The notes beneath the pieces were generated by a model. That model was not told the origin of the DNA and ran no database searches. It worked only from the letters and a program-made list of their open reading frames with translations. This document shows positions 32,360 to 41,956 of a stretch of DNA of 64,000 nt, piece by piece; within the stretch, counting starts at the first letter, position 1; each line of letters begins with the position of its first letter. Origin of the DNA: Aliirhizobium wenxiniae. Lineage in GTDB: Bacteria > Pseudomonadota > Alphaproteobacteria > Rhizobiales > Rhizobiaceae. The stretch covers positions 148,052 through 212,051 of the forward strand of contig NZ_JACHEG010000008.1 of assembly GCF_014201355.1 (NCBI RefSeq), in the 5' to 3' direction. A program made the translations under genes and the position numbers.

Positions 32360-33121
32360 ATGCTATTGAAAGATAAGATCTGCGTCATAACCGGCGCAGC
32401 GTCGTCACACAGTATTGGGCGGGCGACAGCGATTTTGCTGGCCGAGAACGGCGCAAAGATTGCCGTGCTGGATGTGCATGGCGGGGTAGTCGATGCCGCT
32501 GCTGCGCTTGCCGAACAATATCCCGCGTCGGGGTGCATGGCGCTCCAATGCGACATCACTTCACAAGAAGAATGCGAGGCAGCGCGAGATGCCGTGATTG
32601 CGAGGTTCGGCCGCGTCGATGCGCTGATCCATTCCGCGGGAATCATGAAACCCGCCAAATACAACGAGATATCACCCGCCGAATACGAACTGGTGATGGG
32701 TGTGAACCTGCGCGGCACGTTCAATATCGTTACCGCATTTGCAACCACGATGGCTGCGCAGAAATCCGGATCGATCGTCAATGTCGCCTCGGTCGCTGCC
32801 CAACGCGGTGGCGGCCTGTTCGGCGGAGCGCACTATGCGGCGTCAAAGGGCGGCGTTCTCAGCTTGACAAGGACACTTGCAAGAGAACTCGGCTCCGCCA
32901 ATGTCCGCGTCAATGCCATCTGCCCATCGCTGATAGCTACTGATTTCGTCTCCGAGGCGATGTCTGCCGACCGTCTCGATGAGCTTTCAACGGCTATCCC
33001 GCTCGGGCGGCCGGGGCGCCCCGAAGAGGTTGCCGGTGCATGCATGTTCCTTGCATCTGACCTTTCGACCTACATGACTGGCGCGACGCTCGACGTCAAC
33101 GGCGGCATCCACATTCACTGA
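32360..33121 (+). CDS. Short-chain dehydrogenase/reductase
   Basis: A 253-residue classical SDR. The nucleotide-binding motif is TGAASSHSIG, with an AG motif in LIHSAGIMKP. The catalytic Ser lies in IVNVASVAAQRGG and the catalytic pair in HYAASKGG (Tyr-X3-Lys). It has the C-terminal GATLDVNGG signature. GGAGGAG precedes the ATG. First plus-strand gene of the acyl-CoA locus; it probably oxidises or reduces an alcohol/ketone intermediate there. Confidence 0.92.
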   Translation: MLLKDKICVITGAASSHSIGRATAILLAENGAKIAVLDVHGGVVDAAAALAEQYPASGCMALQCDITSQEECEAARDAVIARFGRVDALIHSAGIMKPAKYNEISPAEYELVMGVNLRGTFNIVTAFATTMAAQKSGSIVNVASVAAQRGGGLFGGAHYAASKGGVLSLTRTLARELGSANVRVNAICPSLIATDFVSEAMSADRLDELSTAIPLGRPGRPEEVAGACMFLASDLSTYMTGATLDVNGGIHIH

Positions 33122-33182
33122 AATTGACGCTTCGGCGTGATGTGCCGCCTTCCATTGGGTGGCCGATAAAAGGAGGAAGATT

Positions 33183-33608
33183 ATGGCTACGCGTTTTCAC
33201 CACGTAAACTTCACTGCCAAGGATGTCACCGACCTTGAGAACTTCTACAAGGATGTCCTCGAGCTGGATCAGACCTATTACGGTGGGCACGATGCCGCGG
33301 ACCAGATCAAGGATCGCGGTTACGGCGGTCATGTGACTTTTCTGACCGATGGATCGACGGAAATGCATCTCGCGACACGCGACCTGAACGTTGCGTTCAA
33401 GACGGGCAAGGGCGTCAACCCGCTCGACCGCGGACATATTGCATTTCGCACGGATGACATCGAAGCCATCAAGAAGCGACTGACCGAACGTGCCGTCCCT
33501 TATGCCGATTACGGTCAGTGGGCGATCAAGGGATGGCAGCAGATCTTCTTCCAGGACCCCGAAGGCAATGTCGTCGAGGTGCACGAGATCAAGGGCGACG
33601 CCGAATAA
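33183..33608 (+). CDS. VOC-superfamily protein (glyoxalase/dioxygenase fold)
   Basis: A 141-residue single-module vicinal-oxygen-chelate protein. RFHHVNFTAKDVTDLENFYKDVL gives the first metal-ligand His, DRGHIAFRTDDIEAI the second motif, and FFQDPEGNVVEVHEI the C-terminal Glu ligand. AAAGGAGGAAG precedes the ATG at 33183. Such proteins act as lyases, epimerases (for example methylmalonyl-CoA epimerase) or extradiol enzymes. In an acyl-CoA cluster an epimerase or isomerase role is conceivable. Confidence 0.87.
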   Translation: MATRFHHVNFTAKDVTDLENFYKDVLELDQTYYGGHDAADQIKDRGYGGHVTFLTDGSTEMHLATRDLNVAFKTGKGVNPLDRGHIAFRTDDIEAIKKRLTERAVPYADYGQWAIKGWQQIFFQDPEGNVVEVHEIKGDAE

Positions 33609-33627
33609 GGCGTCGGGGGCAACCCCG

Positions 33628-33651
33628 GTCGGCTGTCACCGTGCAGCCGAC
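33628..33651 (+). other. Intercistronic hairpin
   Basis: Eight-base arms GTCGGCTG and CAGCCGAC flank TCACCGTG in the 122-bp gap between the VOC gene and the fusion dehydrogenase. There is no following T run, so it may be a partial terminator or an mRNA-stabilising element. Confidence 0.45.
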
Positions 33652-33730
33652 ACCTTCCGCTCTAGGGTGACGCGGAAGATTGGCGTGTCTGGCGAGAGCT
33701 ACGGACGCGCCTCAGGATGGAGGAAACATC

Positions 33731-35857
33731 GTGGTATCTCCTGAAGACAAGGCTGATTTCGCCTTCACGACCTCGTATGCGGTTGGCGAAGTAGGCGTCA
33801 TCGTCATAAACAACGCGCCGCTCAACCGGCTTGATCGCGCGGTCGTGGACGGCGTGCTACAAGAGGTAGTCCGGCTGGACGCCCGGTCCGATATTCAAAT
33901 CATCGCCGTTTGCGGGATCAATGGCGTTTTCGCGACAAGTCCCGCGGATAACGATGGCAACTACGATAACGCTGTAAGCATTTCGCCGGTGCTTCAGGCC
34001 ATTGCTTCGGCCGGCAAGCCGGTGCTGGCCCTAATCGACGGAAAAGCCGAGGATGGCGGCCTAGCGCTGGCGCTGGCATGTGACTGGCGTATCGCATCGG
34101 CACGTGCCACCGCAGCACTCCCCTGTACCTTGCTCGGGATCGTTCCAGGAGGTGGCGTGACCCAACTGCTGCCACGCCTAACGGGAACGATCGATGCCAT
34201 CAAAATGGTGGCGCAGCCGGCGATCTCTGCCGCAGCGGCGTTGCAGTCGGGCCTTTTCGACGAGGTGCTCGACACATCCGATCTGGTGGCATCCGTCGTC
34301 GCAAAGGAACCGGTCTGGCATAAGCGGCATCTCCCTGACGTTACGATAAAGCCGGTCACCGTGACGGACATAGAGACGGCGTCCAGAGATGCCGTCAAGC
34401 GCGGCAAGGGCAGCAATGCGGTCCTGCAGACAGTTGATCTGATGCGCTCCGCAACCGCGTTGACGTTCGCCGAGGGGCTGGAACGCGAAGAATTATCGCG
34501 TAGGCAATCGCTGGCATCCGAAGAGGCCAAAGCGCTTCGATATCTCGTGCGGGCGGAGGTGGAGTCCGCAAGGGGGTTCGGCGGCAGCCATGCGGATGCA
34601 AGGCCCGTCAAACGGGTCGCCGTGATCGGTGGCGGCACAATGGGCTCCGGCATAGCGGTCGCGTTGGCGGTCGCCGGCCTGCAGGTGGATATCATCGAGC
34701 AAAGCGCCGAAGCTGCGTCCGCAGGCAATGACCGGGTGGAAGCCATCCTCCAGTCTCAGGTCAAGGCCGGGCGCGTGAGCGAAGAAAAGGCTGAGGCGGC
34801 AAGAGGCCGGTTCGAGGCTAGTGATGTGTGGGAGCGTGTCGGAAACGCGGACCTCGTCATCGAGGCGGCTTTCGAGGACATGGATGTCAAGCGCACGATC
34901 TTCGAACGTCTCGACATGCTCGCCAGACCGGGCGCCGTTCTTGCGACCAACACTTCATATCTTGATGTCGATGCGATTGCCGCCATGACGGAGCGTCGCA
35001 CGGACGTTTTGGGGCTGCATTTCTTTTCGCCTGCCCATGTCATGCGCCTGCTCGAAGTGGTCAAGGCGGACGCGACTTCACAAGACGTCTTGGCAACGGG
35101 CATGGCCCTGGGGCTCAGGATCGGCAAGCTTCCGGTCGTTGCCGGTGTCTGCGATGGCTTTATCGGCAACCGGATTTTTTCGACCTACAGACGTCATGCC
35201 GAATACCTGCTCGAGGATGGAGCATCGCCGGGCGACATCGACGCAGCGGTCGAGGAGTTCGGTTTCGCCATGGGGCCATTCGCCGTCGCCGACATGTCGG
35301 GTCTCGACATCGCATGGGCCATGCGCAAACGCCGTGCGGCCACCCGCAATCCTGGCGAACGGTATGTCGCCATTCCCGACCGCCTGTGTGAAATGGGACG
35401 GTTGGGTCGGAAGGCCGGAAAAGGCTGGTACGATTATCCGAATGGCAAACCGTTGGCCTCTGACGAGGTCTCGGCAATAATCGTCACCGAACGCAAGCGT
35501 TTGGGCCGCCCGATCCAGGTGTTTAGCTGCGACCAAATCCAATTGCGTCTTCTGAGCGTTATGGTCAACGAGGGTGCCAAGGTTCTAGAGGAGAAGATCA
35601 GTCCGAGAGCCTCCGATATCGATCTCGTCTTCGTCAACGGATACGGTTTTCCAAGGTTGAAAGGCGGACCGATGTTCACCGCCGACAGGATCGGCCTGCC
35701 GCAAATACTCGAACATGTGATCGAAGCATCTGCCGTCGGCGGCGCCGGGTCCGAGCCATCGGCCCTTCTCGTCGAACTGGCGACGTCGGGCCGCAGTTTC
35801 CAGGACTGGCAGAATGATCGCCAGGCGTCGAGTGACCAGCAAGGGAGAGTGCTTTGA
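33731..35857 (+). CDS. FadB/FadJ-type fusion: degenerate enoyl-CoA hydratase domain plus 3-hydroxyacyl-CoA dehydrogenase
   Basis: A 708-residue two-part enzyme. Residues 1-190 have the crotonase fold but not its chemistry: where active hydratases have Glu in GGLELALAC this protein has Ala112 (GGLALALAC), and where they have Glu in LPEV it has Cys132 (LPCT). The oxyanion AGAD segment is also unrecognisable. From about 293 a complete NAD-binding domain follows (VAVIGGGTMGSGIAVALA), then LGLHFFSPAHVMRLLEVV with the catalytic His and Glu, and two C-terminal helical domains. The start is GTG 33731 with GGAGG 8 bases upstream. The 4-bp overlap with a MaoC-type hydratase gene suggests that hydration moved to that partner. 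Confidence 0.9.
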   Translation: MVSPEDKADFAFTTSYAVGEVGVIVINNAPLNRLDRAVVDGVLQEVVRLDARSDIQIIAVCGINGVFATSPADNDGNYDNAVSISPVLQAIASAGKPVLALIDGKAEDGGLALALACDWRIASARATAALPCTLLGIVPGGGVTQLLPRLTGTIDAIKMVAQPAISAAAALQSGLFDEVLDTSDLVASVVAKEPVWHKRHLPDVTIKPVTVTDIETASRDAVKRGKGSNAVLQTVDLMRSATALTFAEGLEREELSRRQSLASEEAKALRYLVRAEVESARGFGGSHADARPVKRVAVIGGGTMGSGIAVALAVAGLQVDIIEQSAEAASAGNDRVEAILQSQVKAGRVSEEKAEAARGRFEASDVWERVGNADLVIEAAFEDMDVKRTIFERLDMLARPGAVLATNTSYLDVDAIAAMTERRTDVLGLHFFSPAHVMRLLEVVKADATSQDVLATGMALGLRIGKLPVVAGVCDGFIGNRIFSTYRRHAEYLLEDGASPGDIDAAVEEFGFAMGPFAVADMSGLDIAWAMRKRRAATRNPGERYVAIPDRLCEMGRLGRKAGKGWYDYPNGKPLASDEVSAIIVTERKRLGRPIQVFSCDQIQLRLLSVMVNEGAKVLEEKISPRASDIDLVFVNGYGFPRLKGGPMFTADRIGLPQILEHVIEASAVGGAGSEPSALLVELATSGRSFQDWQNDRQASSDQQGRVL

Positions 35858-36687
35858 CTACCGACCAACCTGAATATGGCAACTTGGTCACGCGACAGGA
35901 GACCTGTGCGCTTGCCACGGTGCGGCGGGTGGCGGCGATGCTGGATGTCGACCCGAATACGTTCGCCAATGGAGACAGCCTCCCACGCGGCTGGCAATTC
36001 ATTCTTCTGGCGGCTGACAGCCGACGGTCGGAGATCAGATCGGACGGATTTCCCGGACTGGGCGTGCCATTGCCTGACCTCGGTCTGCCGCGGTTGCTGC
36101 TCGGCGGACGTTCGGTCGAATATCGACGCGACATTCCTATCGGAAGCAACCTGCTCCGAAAGAGCCGCATCCAGAAAGTCTCGCACAAGGAGACACTAAG
36201 CGGTCAGATGGCGATCGTAACGATCGAGCATGAATTGAACACGGTGGACGAGCCGGAGCCAGCACTTGTCGAATTCCAGACCTATATCATGATGAGTGCC
36301 GCGACGAACAGAACTCCAACGGCCCCGGCGGAAGGGGCCCCTCCGGCCGGTGCCGTGTCTGTGACGCCGGACGATACGCTGCTGTTCCAATATTCCGCTC
36401 TTGGCTTTAACTCTCACAAGATCCATCTGGACCGCGCCTATGCGCGGGAAACCGAGGGGTTTACAGATCTCGTGGTCAACGGTGGGTTGGCCACTCTGCT
36501 TTTCACCGAACACTTTCGCAAGGAGGTGGGGCAGAAGATGACGACCCTTAGGACAAAGCACCTCGCGCCATTATTCTGCGCCCGCCCGATCTCCATTCTC
36601 ATGGATCGCGATGGAGAAAGCTGGCGCCTGGAAGCATTCGACGATCGAGGCGTGAGAGCCATGGAAATGCTCGTGACGACAGCTTGA
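35854..36687 (+). CDS. MaoC-like / FAS1-like dehydratase-type hydratase (mesaconyl-C4-CoA hydratase family)
   Basis: A 277-residue double hot-dog protein. The N-terminal half is the FAS1-like dehydratase domain (GLPRLLLGGRSVEYRRDIPI). The C-terminal half has LFQYSALGFNSHKIHLDRAYA and EGFTDLVVNGGLATLL, matching the itaconyl/mesaconyl-CoA hydratase group with the catalytic His region. It should add water to a 2-enoyl-CoA or the reverse. The start is TTG 35854, overlapping the upstream stop by 4 bp with GGGAGA before it. It probably supplies the activity missing from the crotonase domain of the fusion enzyme. Confidence 0.85.
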   Translation: MTTDQPEYGNLVTRQETCALATVRRVAAMLDVDPNTFANGDSLPRGWQFILLAADSRRSEIRSDGFPGLGVPLPDLGLPRLLLGGRSVEYRRDIPIGSNLLRKSRIQKVSHKETLSGQMAIVTIEHELNTVDEPEPALVEFQTYIMMSAATNRTPTAPAEGAPPAGAVSVTPDDTLLFQYSALGFNSHKIHLDRAYARETEGFTDLVVNGGLATLLFTEHFRKEVGQKMTTLRTKHLAPLFCARPISILMDRDGESWRLEAFDDRGVRAMEMLVTTA

Positions 36688-36869
36688 GAATACTCTTGAC
36701 TATCATCAAGTTTTATATTTGAAATTTGTGTTGTACCTGTCAAATGACAAATGCTGGGAGGAGTGCTCGGTCAGAGCAACCGGCATGGGACATTAGCTCC
36801 ATGAGAAGGGGCTGATGAGAGGATTTCGCGGAGCAAGTGCTTCGCGACGGTGCGTGCGGGAGGAATTGC

Positions 36870-38738
36870 ATGGCACATGCAGCAGATGACGACTTCTTCG
36901 CTGAAACCCAGTCGGAGGTGATCGACGCCAGGCCCGGATCGAGATTCATGCGACCGGTCGAAATCGTGTCGGCCGGACTTCTGATCCTGATCGTCGGGCT
37001 GTTGCTCGGGGGCGTCTTCAGTCGCTACGTGCTCTCTACCCCAATTTTCTGGATCGACGAAGTGGTGTCGATCGCGTTTCTGTGGCTTGCCATGCTCGGA
37101 TCCTCGATTGCGATCGACCGCAACGAGCACCTGCGGCTGACGGTCGTTCTTCTAGCGCTGCCCCCACGGGCCCGCAGCTTTGTAGAGACTTTGGCACTCG
37201 TGCTTGTCGGCGTCGTGCTAGCCTCTCTTCTTTGGCCGGCAATCGAACATGTCCAGCAGGAAGCGCTCGTGCGCTCGGTTTCGCTCGGCATATCGCTGGG
37301 CTATCGCGCCTCCGCGCTGCCGGCGGGTATCTCATTGATGGGCCTTACGCTTGCCGTCAGCCTGTGGCGGAGCGCATCCTCGAAGGATTTTGGTCTTTCC
37401 GTTCTGATCGTCGCCGTCGTCGGGGGGCTGTTCTGGCTGGTTTCGGACCGGCTGGAGGATCTCGGAGACCTCAATATCCTGATCTTCCTCGTCGGCTTTG
37501 TGGGAATATTCCTGCTTCTTGGCGTGCCGATCGCCTTCTGTTTCGGGCTGGGTACGCTCAGCTTCCTTCTCTACAGCACCTATATACCGACCGTGGTTAT
37601 GATAGGCCGCATGGACGAGGGCATGTCCTCGCTGATTCTTGTTTCGGTGCCCATCTTTGTTCTCCTCGGTTGCGTTCTCGATGCCACCGGTATGGGCAAG
37701 GCGATCGTCGATTTCATGGCGTCTTTTCTCGGGCATGTTAAGGCCGGAATGTCCTACGTGCTGCTTGGCTCGATGTTCCTAGTATCTGGCATCTCGGGAT
37801 CGAAGGTTTCCGACATGGCGACGGTGGCGCCGGCTCTGTTTCCAGAAATGAAACGCCGCGGGCACAAGCCGAAGGAAATGATCGCGCTCCTTGCCACCGG
37901 CGCCGCCATGGCAGACACGGTTCCGCCATCCATCGTTCTGATTGTGCTCGGATCGATTGCCGGCGTATCGATCGCGTCGCTTTTTACCAGCGGTTTCGTG
38001 ATCGCCATGGTCCTGCTGATCGTGCTGGCAATCCTTGCCAGATGGAAAGCCCGCGACGAAGACATGACAGGCGTGCAACGCCCTTCGCTCAAGCTCATAC
38101 TTCGCTATTCATTGGTGGCTGCTCCGGTTTTGCTGCTGCCTTTCCTGATCCGCGGTGCGGTTGGCGGTGGCATCGCAACAGCCACGGAAGTGTCAACCAT
38201 TGCCGTTCTCTATGCGATGATCATCGGCATAGTCCTCTACGGGGGAATTCGCCCGACCAAGATCTACGCGATGCTGGTGGAAACCGCGGCATTGTCCGGT
38301 GCCATTCTGGTGATCCTCGGCACTGCCTCGGCCATGGCCTGGGCCCTGACCCAAACCGGCTTTGCCGGACATATAGCAAACCAGCTGACCGAACTTCCGG
38401 GTGGGGCGTTTATCTATCTTCTTGCTACGATCCTGGTGTTCATGATCCTCGGATGCGTGCTCGAAGGCCTGCCCGCGATCGTGCTGATGGCACCGCTGAT
38501 GTTCCCGATCGCCCGCCAGCTCGGCATCAATGACGTGCATTACTCGATGGTCGTCGTGACCGCGATGAATATCGGCCTCATGACACCGCCGATCGGTATC
38601 GGTTTCTACATTGCCTGCAAGATCGGCAATGTTCCACCCGATGAAGCCATGGGGGCGATCTGGCCTTACCTGCTGGCACTGCTCATCGGATTGTTGGCGA
38701 TTGCGGCCGTACCTGCACTGACCACTGCATATCTCTGA
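36870..38738 (+). CDS. TRAP transporter permease, fused DctQ-DctM
   Basis: A 622-residue inner-membrane protein. Residues to about 200 form the four-helix small subunit (DctQ), with VFSRYVLSTPIFWIDEVVSIAFLWL as its signature. From about 205 the twelve-helix DctM domain follows, with GVPIAFCFGLGTL, SVPIFVLLG and MNIGLMTPPIGIGFYIACKI. It imports an organic acid with sodium. GGAGG precedes ATG 36870. A 182-bp gap upstream may hold a separate promoter. The binding protein follows 150 bp downstream. Confidence 0.93.
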   Translation: MAHAADDDFFAETQSEVIDARPGSRFMRPVEIVSAGLLILIVGLLLGGVFSRYVLSTPIFWIDEVVSIAFLWLAMLGSSIAIDRNEHLRLTVVLLALPPRARSFVETLALVLVGVVLASLLWPAIEHVQQEALVRSVSLGISLGYRASALPAGISLMGLTLAVSLWRSASSKDFGLSVLIVAVVGGLFWLVSDRLEDLGDLNILIFLVGFVGIFLLLGVPIAFCFGLGTLSFLLYSTYIPTVVMIGRMDEGMSSLILVSVPIFVLLGCVLDATGMGKAIVDFMASFLGHVKAGMSYVLLGSMFLVSGISGSKVSDMATVAPALFPEMKRRGHKPKEMIALLATGAAMADTVPPSIVLIVLGSIAGVSIASLFTSGFVIAMVLLIVLAILARWKARDEDMTGVQRPSLKLILRYSLVAAPVLLLPFLIRGAVGGGIATATEVSTIAVLYAMIIGIVLYGGIRPTKIYAMLVETAALSGAILVILGTASAMAWALTQTGFAGHIANQLTELPGGAFIYLLATILVFMILGCVLEGLPAIVLMAPLMFPIARQLGINDVHYSMVVVTAMNIGLMTPPIGIGFYIACKIGNVPPDEAMGAIWPYLLALLIGLLAIAAVPALTTAYL

Positions 38739-38888
38739 CCCGCCGTCAGGGATCAGGCGCAATACCGTTCAAGGTGAGACCTGCGTGATCGCACAGGCGG
38801 CGAAATCCTGCCTGGAGGTAGGTATTGCAGGTCCGACTAATCTGAAATCAGAAGCTACGCGCATTTCGCGCTTTGGAGGGAGGAAGAC

Positions 38889-39956
38889 ATGAAAGACATC
38901 GAAAACAAAAAAATGGCAGGAACGGTCGATAAGGCTCGCCGGCGGACATTGAAGATCATGGCGGGCACTGCAGTTGCCGGCATCGCCGGACCAAGCGGGT
39001 TGTTCTCGCCGGGTATCGTGCATGCGCAACAGAAATTCCGATTCAAACTCGGGATATCTCTGCCGGCAGCTCACCCCAATCCGAAGAACCTCAAGCTCGC
39101 CGCAGAAAAAATCCTCGCGGCTACCGATGGCCGGCTTTCCATCGAGGTGTTTCCGGCCGGCCAGTTGGGGAGCGATACGGACATGCTGTCGCAGGTTCGC
39201 TCCGGTGCGCTCGAGATGTTTTCCACTGCGGGTGGCGTCTGGGGGACACTGATCCCGGCCTGCTCGATCAATGGCGTGGCCTTCGCATGGCCCGACGAGA
39301 AGACCTTGTGGGCCGCCTATGACGGTGACCTCGGTGCTTATCTGCGCAAGCAGTTTGAGCCGCTCGGCTTGGTTGCCCAAAACAAGATCTGGGATCACGG
39401 TTTTCGCTTCATGACCACAGGAGCCAAGCCGATCACAAAACCCGATGATCTGGTCGGCATGAAGTTCCGTGTGCCGAATTCGCCTTTGGCCGTTTCGCTG
39501 TTCGAGATGCTGGGCGCCTCTCCGACCAATATCAATTTTGGCGAACTCTATACCGCCCTCCAGACCGGTCTTGTCGATGGTCAGGAAAACCCTGCCGTTC
39601 TGATCGAGACGGGAAAACTTTACGAAGTCCAGAAGTACTGCGCCCAGACCTCACATATGTGGGATGGTTTCTGGATTGTTTCCAACAAGCGCCGGTGGGA
39701 CAGCCTGCCCGACGATCTTCGTAGCACCGCATCTCGGATCTTCGACGAGCAGGCGGTGCTCGAGCGCAAGGAGCATGCGGAACTGGCTGTGTCGACCGTC
39801 GAAACCCTAAAGGGCCACGGCATGGTGTTCAACCAAGTCGATCCGATGCCTTTCCGCGAAAAGCTCAAGTCAGCCGGATTCTACGCCAACTGGCAGAAGA
39901 AGTTCGGTGAAGAGGCATGGGGCCTGCTCGAAAAATATGCGGGTAAGCTGGGTTGA
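38889..39956 (+). CDS. TRAP transporter substrate-binding protein (DctP family)
   Basis: A 355-residue periplasmic binding protein. The N-terminus KARRRTLKIMAGTAVAGIAG is a twin-arginine-like signal followed by a cleavage region near IVHAQQ. The mature part has ISLPAAHPNPKNLK, GRLSIEVFPAGQLGSDTDML and FRVPNSPLAVSLFEMLGASP with the conserved Arg that binds the ligand carboxylate. GGAGGGAGG precedes the ATG. It feeds the fused DctQM permease directly upstream. Confidence 0.93.
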   Translation: MKDIENKKMAGTVDKARRRTLKIMAGTAVAGIAGPSGLFSPGIVHAQQKFRFKLGISLPAAHPNPKNLKLAAEKILAATDGRLSIEVFPAGQLGSDTDMLSQVRSGALEMFSTAGGVWGTLIPACSINGVAFAWPDEKTLWAAYDGDLGAYLRKQFEPLGLVAQNKIWDHGFRFMTTGAKPITKPDDLVGMKFRVPNSPLAVSLFEMLGASPTNINFGELYTALQTGLVDGQENPAVLIETGKLYEVQKYCAQTSHMWDGFWIVSNKRRWDSLPDDLRSTASRIFDEQAVLERKEHAELAVSTVETLKGHGMVFNQVDPMPFREKLKSAGFYANWQKKFGEEAWGLLEKYAGKLG

Positions 39957-39968
39957 CCCTCGAAATCT

Positions 39969-39993
39969 CACCGGCTTCAAGGCGAAGCCGGTG
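39969..39993 (+). terminator. Hairpin after dctP
   Basis: Perfect 10-bp arms CACCGGCTTC and GAAGCCGGTG around a 5-base loop begin 12 bp after the dctP stop. No T run follows, so termination may be partial. Confidence 0.6.
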
Positions 39994-40060
39994 GCGTTCC
40001 ATGCGACATCCGCAGCGGCGATCAACGCGCCGCTGCGGACTACCGCACCCGGAGAGCCTG

Positions 40061-40894
40061 ATGAATGCCGATATCGTAAAACTCGTCGGGGATGCGCAAA
40101 GACTGGGTTTGCGCCGTAATGAGGAAATAACGCCGGGGGAGGCGCGAGCAGCCTTTGCCGGCGGCTGGCATCGTCTGCAGGTGCCGGCACGTCCGACCGC
40201 CTCGGTTAAAGACCATACAATAGGGACGAGCCGTCACGCTTTAGCCTTGCGGATCTCTCGTGGGGAAGGCACGCGAGACGAAGTACAACCGGGCCTGCTG
40301 TTCCTTCATCGCGGCGGCTGGATGCTGGGGAACGTCGAGAGGCACGAGCGGATGTGTCACATTCTCGCCACTCTGGTAGGTATCGCCGTGGTCGCGGTCG
40401 ATTACAGGCTCGTGCCCGACCATCCTATCCCCGCCGCGATCGACGATGCAGCTAAGGCGTTGCGCTGGCTATCGGGCAACGCCCGAGAGCTTTCGATCGA
40501 CCCGGATCGGACTGCGGTCGGCGGCGATAGCGGGGGCGGAAACCTTTCCTCCGTTCTGGCGATCATGGCGCGTGTGGACAGGTTCCTGCTGTCGTTTTTC
40601 AGGCATTGGCCTATCCGGCTCTCGATCAAGCGGCGCAAAGCGCCTCTTATGAAGCGTACACGCAAGGGGTGCCGCTCACCGCGCATACGATGGGCTGGTT
40701 CATTCAACTGCTTATCCGACGACGCGGTCGGGCTCGACTGGCGTACCTTCCCGATCCCTGTTGCATCGGTTGCGGGTCTGGCGCCACTGCTGGTGATCAC
40801 CATGGGCAATGATCCGCTCAGGGATGAAGGCCGCGACTATGCAAAAATTCTGAAATCCGTAGGTCCTTGCTCGAACGTGTTGGAACTGCACTGA
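40061..40894 (+). pseudogene. Frameshifted alpha/beta hydrolase (HSL-family esterase)
   Basis: The start is normal (ATG 40061 after GGAG), and the oxyanion motif appears as LLFLHRGGWMLGN (HGGG altered to HRGG), then VDYRLVPDHPIPAA and the nucleophile elbow GGDSGGGN. After about residue 175 the frame becomes nonsense while the expected AYPALDQAAQSASYEAYTQG reads in another frame at 40609-40670. The original frame then resumes with the acid motif GNDPLRDEGRDYA. The gene stops before any HGF segment, so the catalytic His is missing. Two frameshifts plus 3' loss make it inactive. The family hydrolyses short acyl esters. Confidence 0.82.
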
Positions 40895-40991
40895 AAATGT
40901 ACCTCCCGCGCGCTCATAAACCTGACAGGAAAGGTGAACACCGATGATGGAATGTGGGTTCACGGGATGCTAGATGTTCACGAGGGCAATT

Positions 40992-41807
40992 ATGAATGCG
41001 ACTGATCGAATGGATTTTCCCGTGGCGCAGAACGACGACAATAACGATGAAGCTATTGTAAGCGCAAAGGTCTATTCTGCGCCCGCTCTCGAAAAGGGTC
41101 TCGATATCCTTGAGGTCCTCAGCAATTCGGAGGTTGCGCTCACGCAGAAGGAGCTCTCGGTTCTTCTCGGACGCAGTGTCAATGAATTTTATCGCATGCT
41201 GACCTGCCTCGTTCGACGGGAATATGTCTCAAGCTATCAGGACAAATTTTCCGTCACCACCAAGATGTTCCGGCTCTCCCAGATCCATCCGCCCATGCGC
41301 AGATTGCTCACCGAGGCGATGCCGATGATGCAGGACCTGGCCCGGCAGGTGAATTTTTCATGCGATCTGCGGGTATATAATCAGGGGAGCCAGACCGTGA
41401 TTGCTTCCGTCGAGGCTCCAAGCGGTATCGGGTTTGCCGTCCGGGTCGGATCGGAAATCTCTGTCGGCCCCACGGCATCCGGCCGGGTCCTGATCGGATT
41501 TCAGGCCCCAGAAGTGATGGAACTTAGGATTCGGGAAAGTCTGGCTAATAGCTCCGCAGCCGAAATGAAGGCCTTTCGACGTGATGTGCACGAGGCGGCG
41601 GTTAAGGGCTTTGCCTCGATCGACAGTCATCAATACGCCGGTGTTCATGCCGTTTCCTTCCCGGTGCTCGATAACAACCGCCACGCAATCGCAGCCGTCA
41701 CCGTCCCCATGCTACCTCGCGTCGACGGCCAGCCGCAACTGTCCCAGCGCGAGGTCGAGCAGATCATGCGCCAGTGTGTATCCCGGCTGAGCGAAAGGGT
41801 CGGCTAG
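40992..41807 (+). CDS. IclR-family transcriptional regulator
   Basis: A 271-residue IclR regulator. The winged helix-turn-helix is at about 32-90 (LEKGLDILEVLSNSEVALTQKEL, NEFYRMLTCLVRREYV), and the GAF-like effector domain contains SGIGFAVRVGSEISVGPTASGRVL and HEAAVKGFASIDSHQY. ATG 40992 has GAGG 7 bases upstream; an ATG 18 bases earlier is weaker. It is the only regulator within the acyl-CoA/TRAP locus and therefore its likely controller. Confidence 0.9.
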   Translation: MNATDRMDFPVAQNDDNNDEAIVSAKVYSAPALEKGLDILEVLSNSEVALTQKELSVLLGRSVNEFYRMLTCLVRREYVSSYQDKFSVTTKMFRLSQIHPPMRRLLTEAMPMMQDLARQVNFSCDLRVYNQGSQTVIASVEAPSGIGFAVRVGSEISVGPTASGRVLIGFQAPEVMELRIRESLANSSAAEMKAFRRDVHEAAVKGFASIDSHQYAGVHAVSFPVLDNNRHAIAAVTVPMLPRVDGQPQLSQREVEQIMRQCVSRLSERVG

Positions 41808-41956
41808 CCCGGCAGACTCCAATCTCCGCATAACAATATATGCGCCAGTCGTAGGCGCGCTCATGCTGACGGGTGAGCGATCGTTCCTGCCGCCGGTGGA
41901 TGCCAGCGATCATCAGTAGCCCAGTGGCCGTTTGGAGTGAATTCAAGGAGAAAGTC

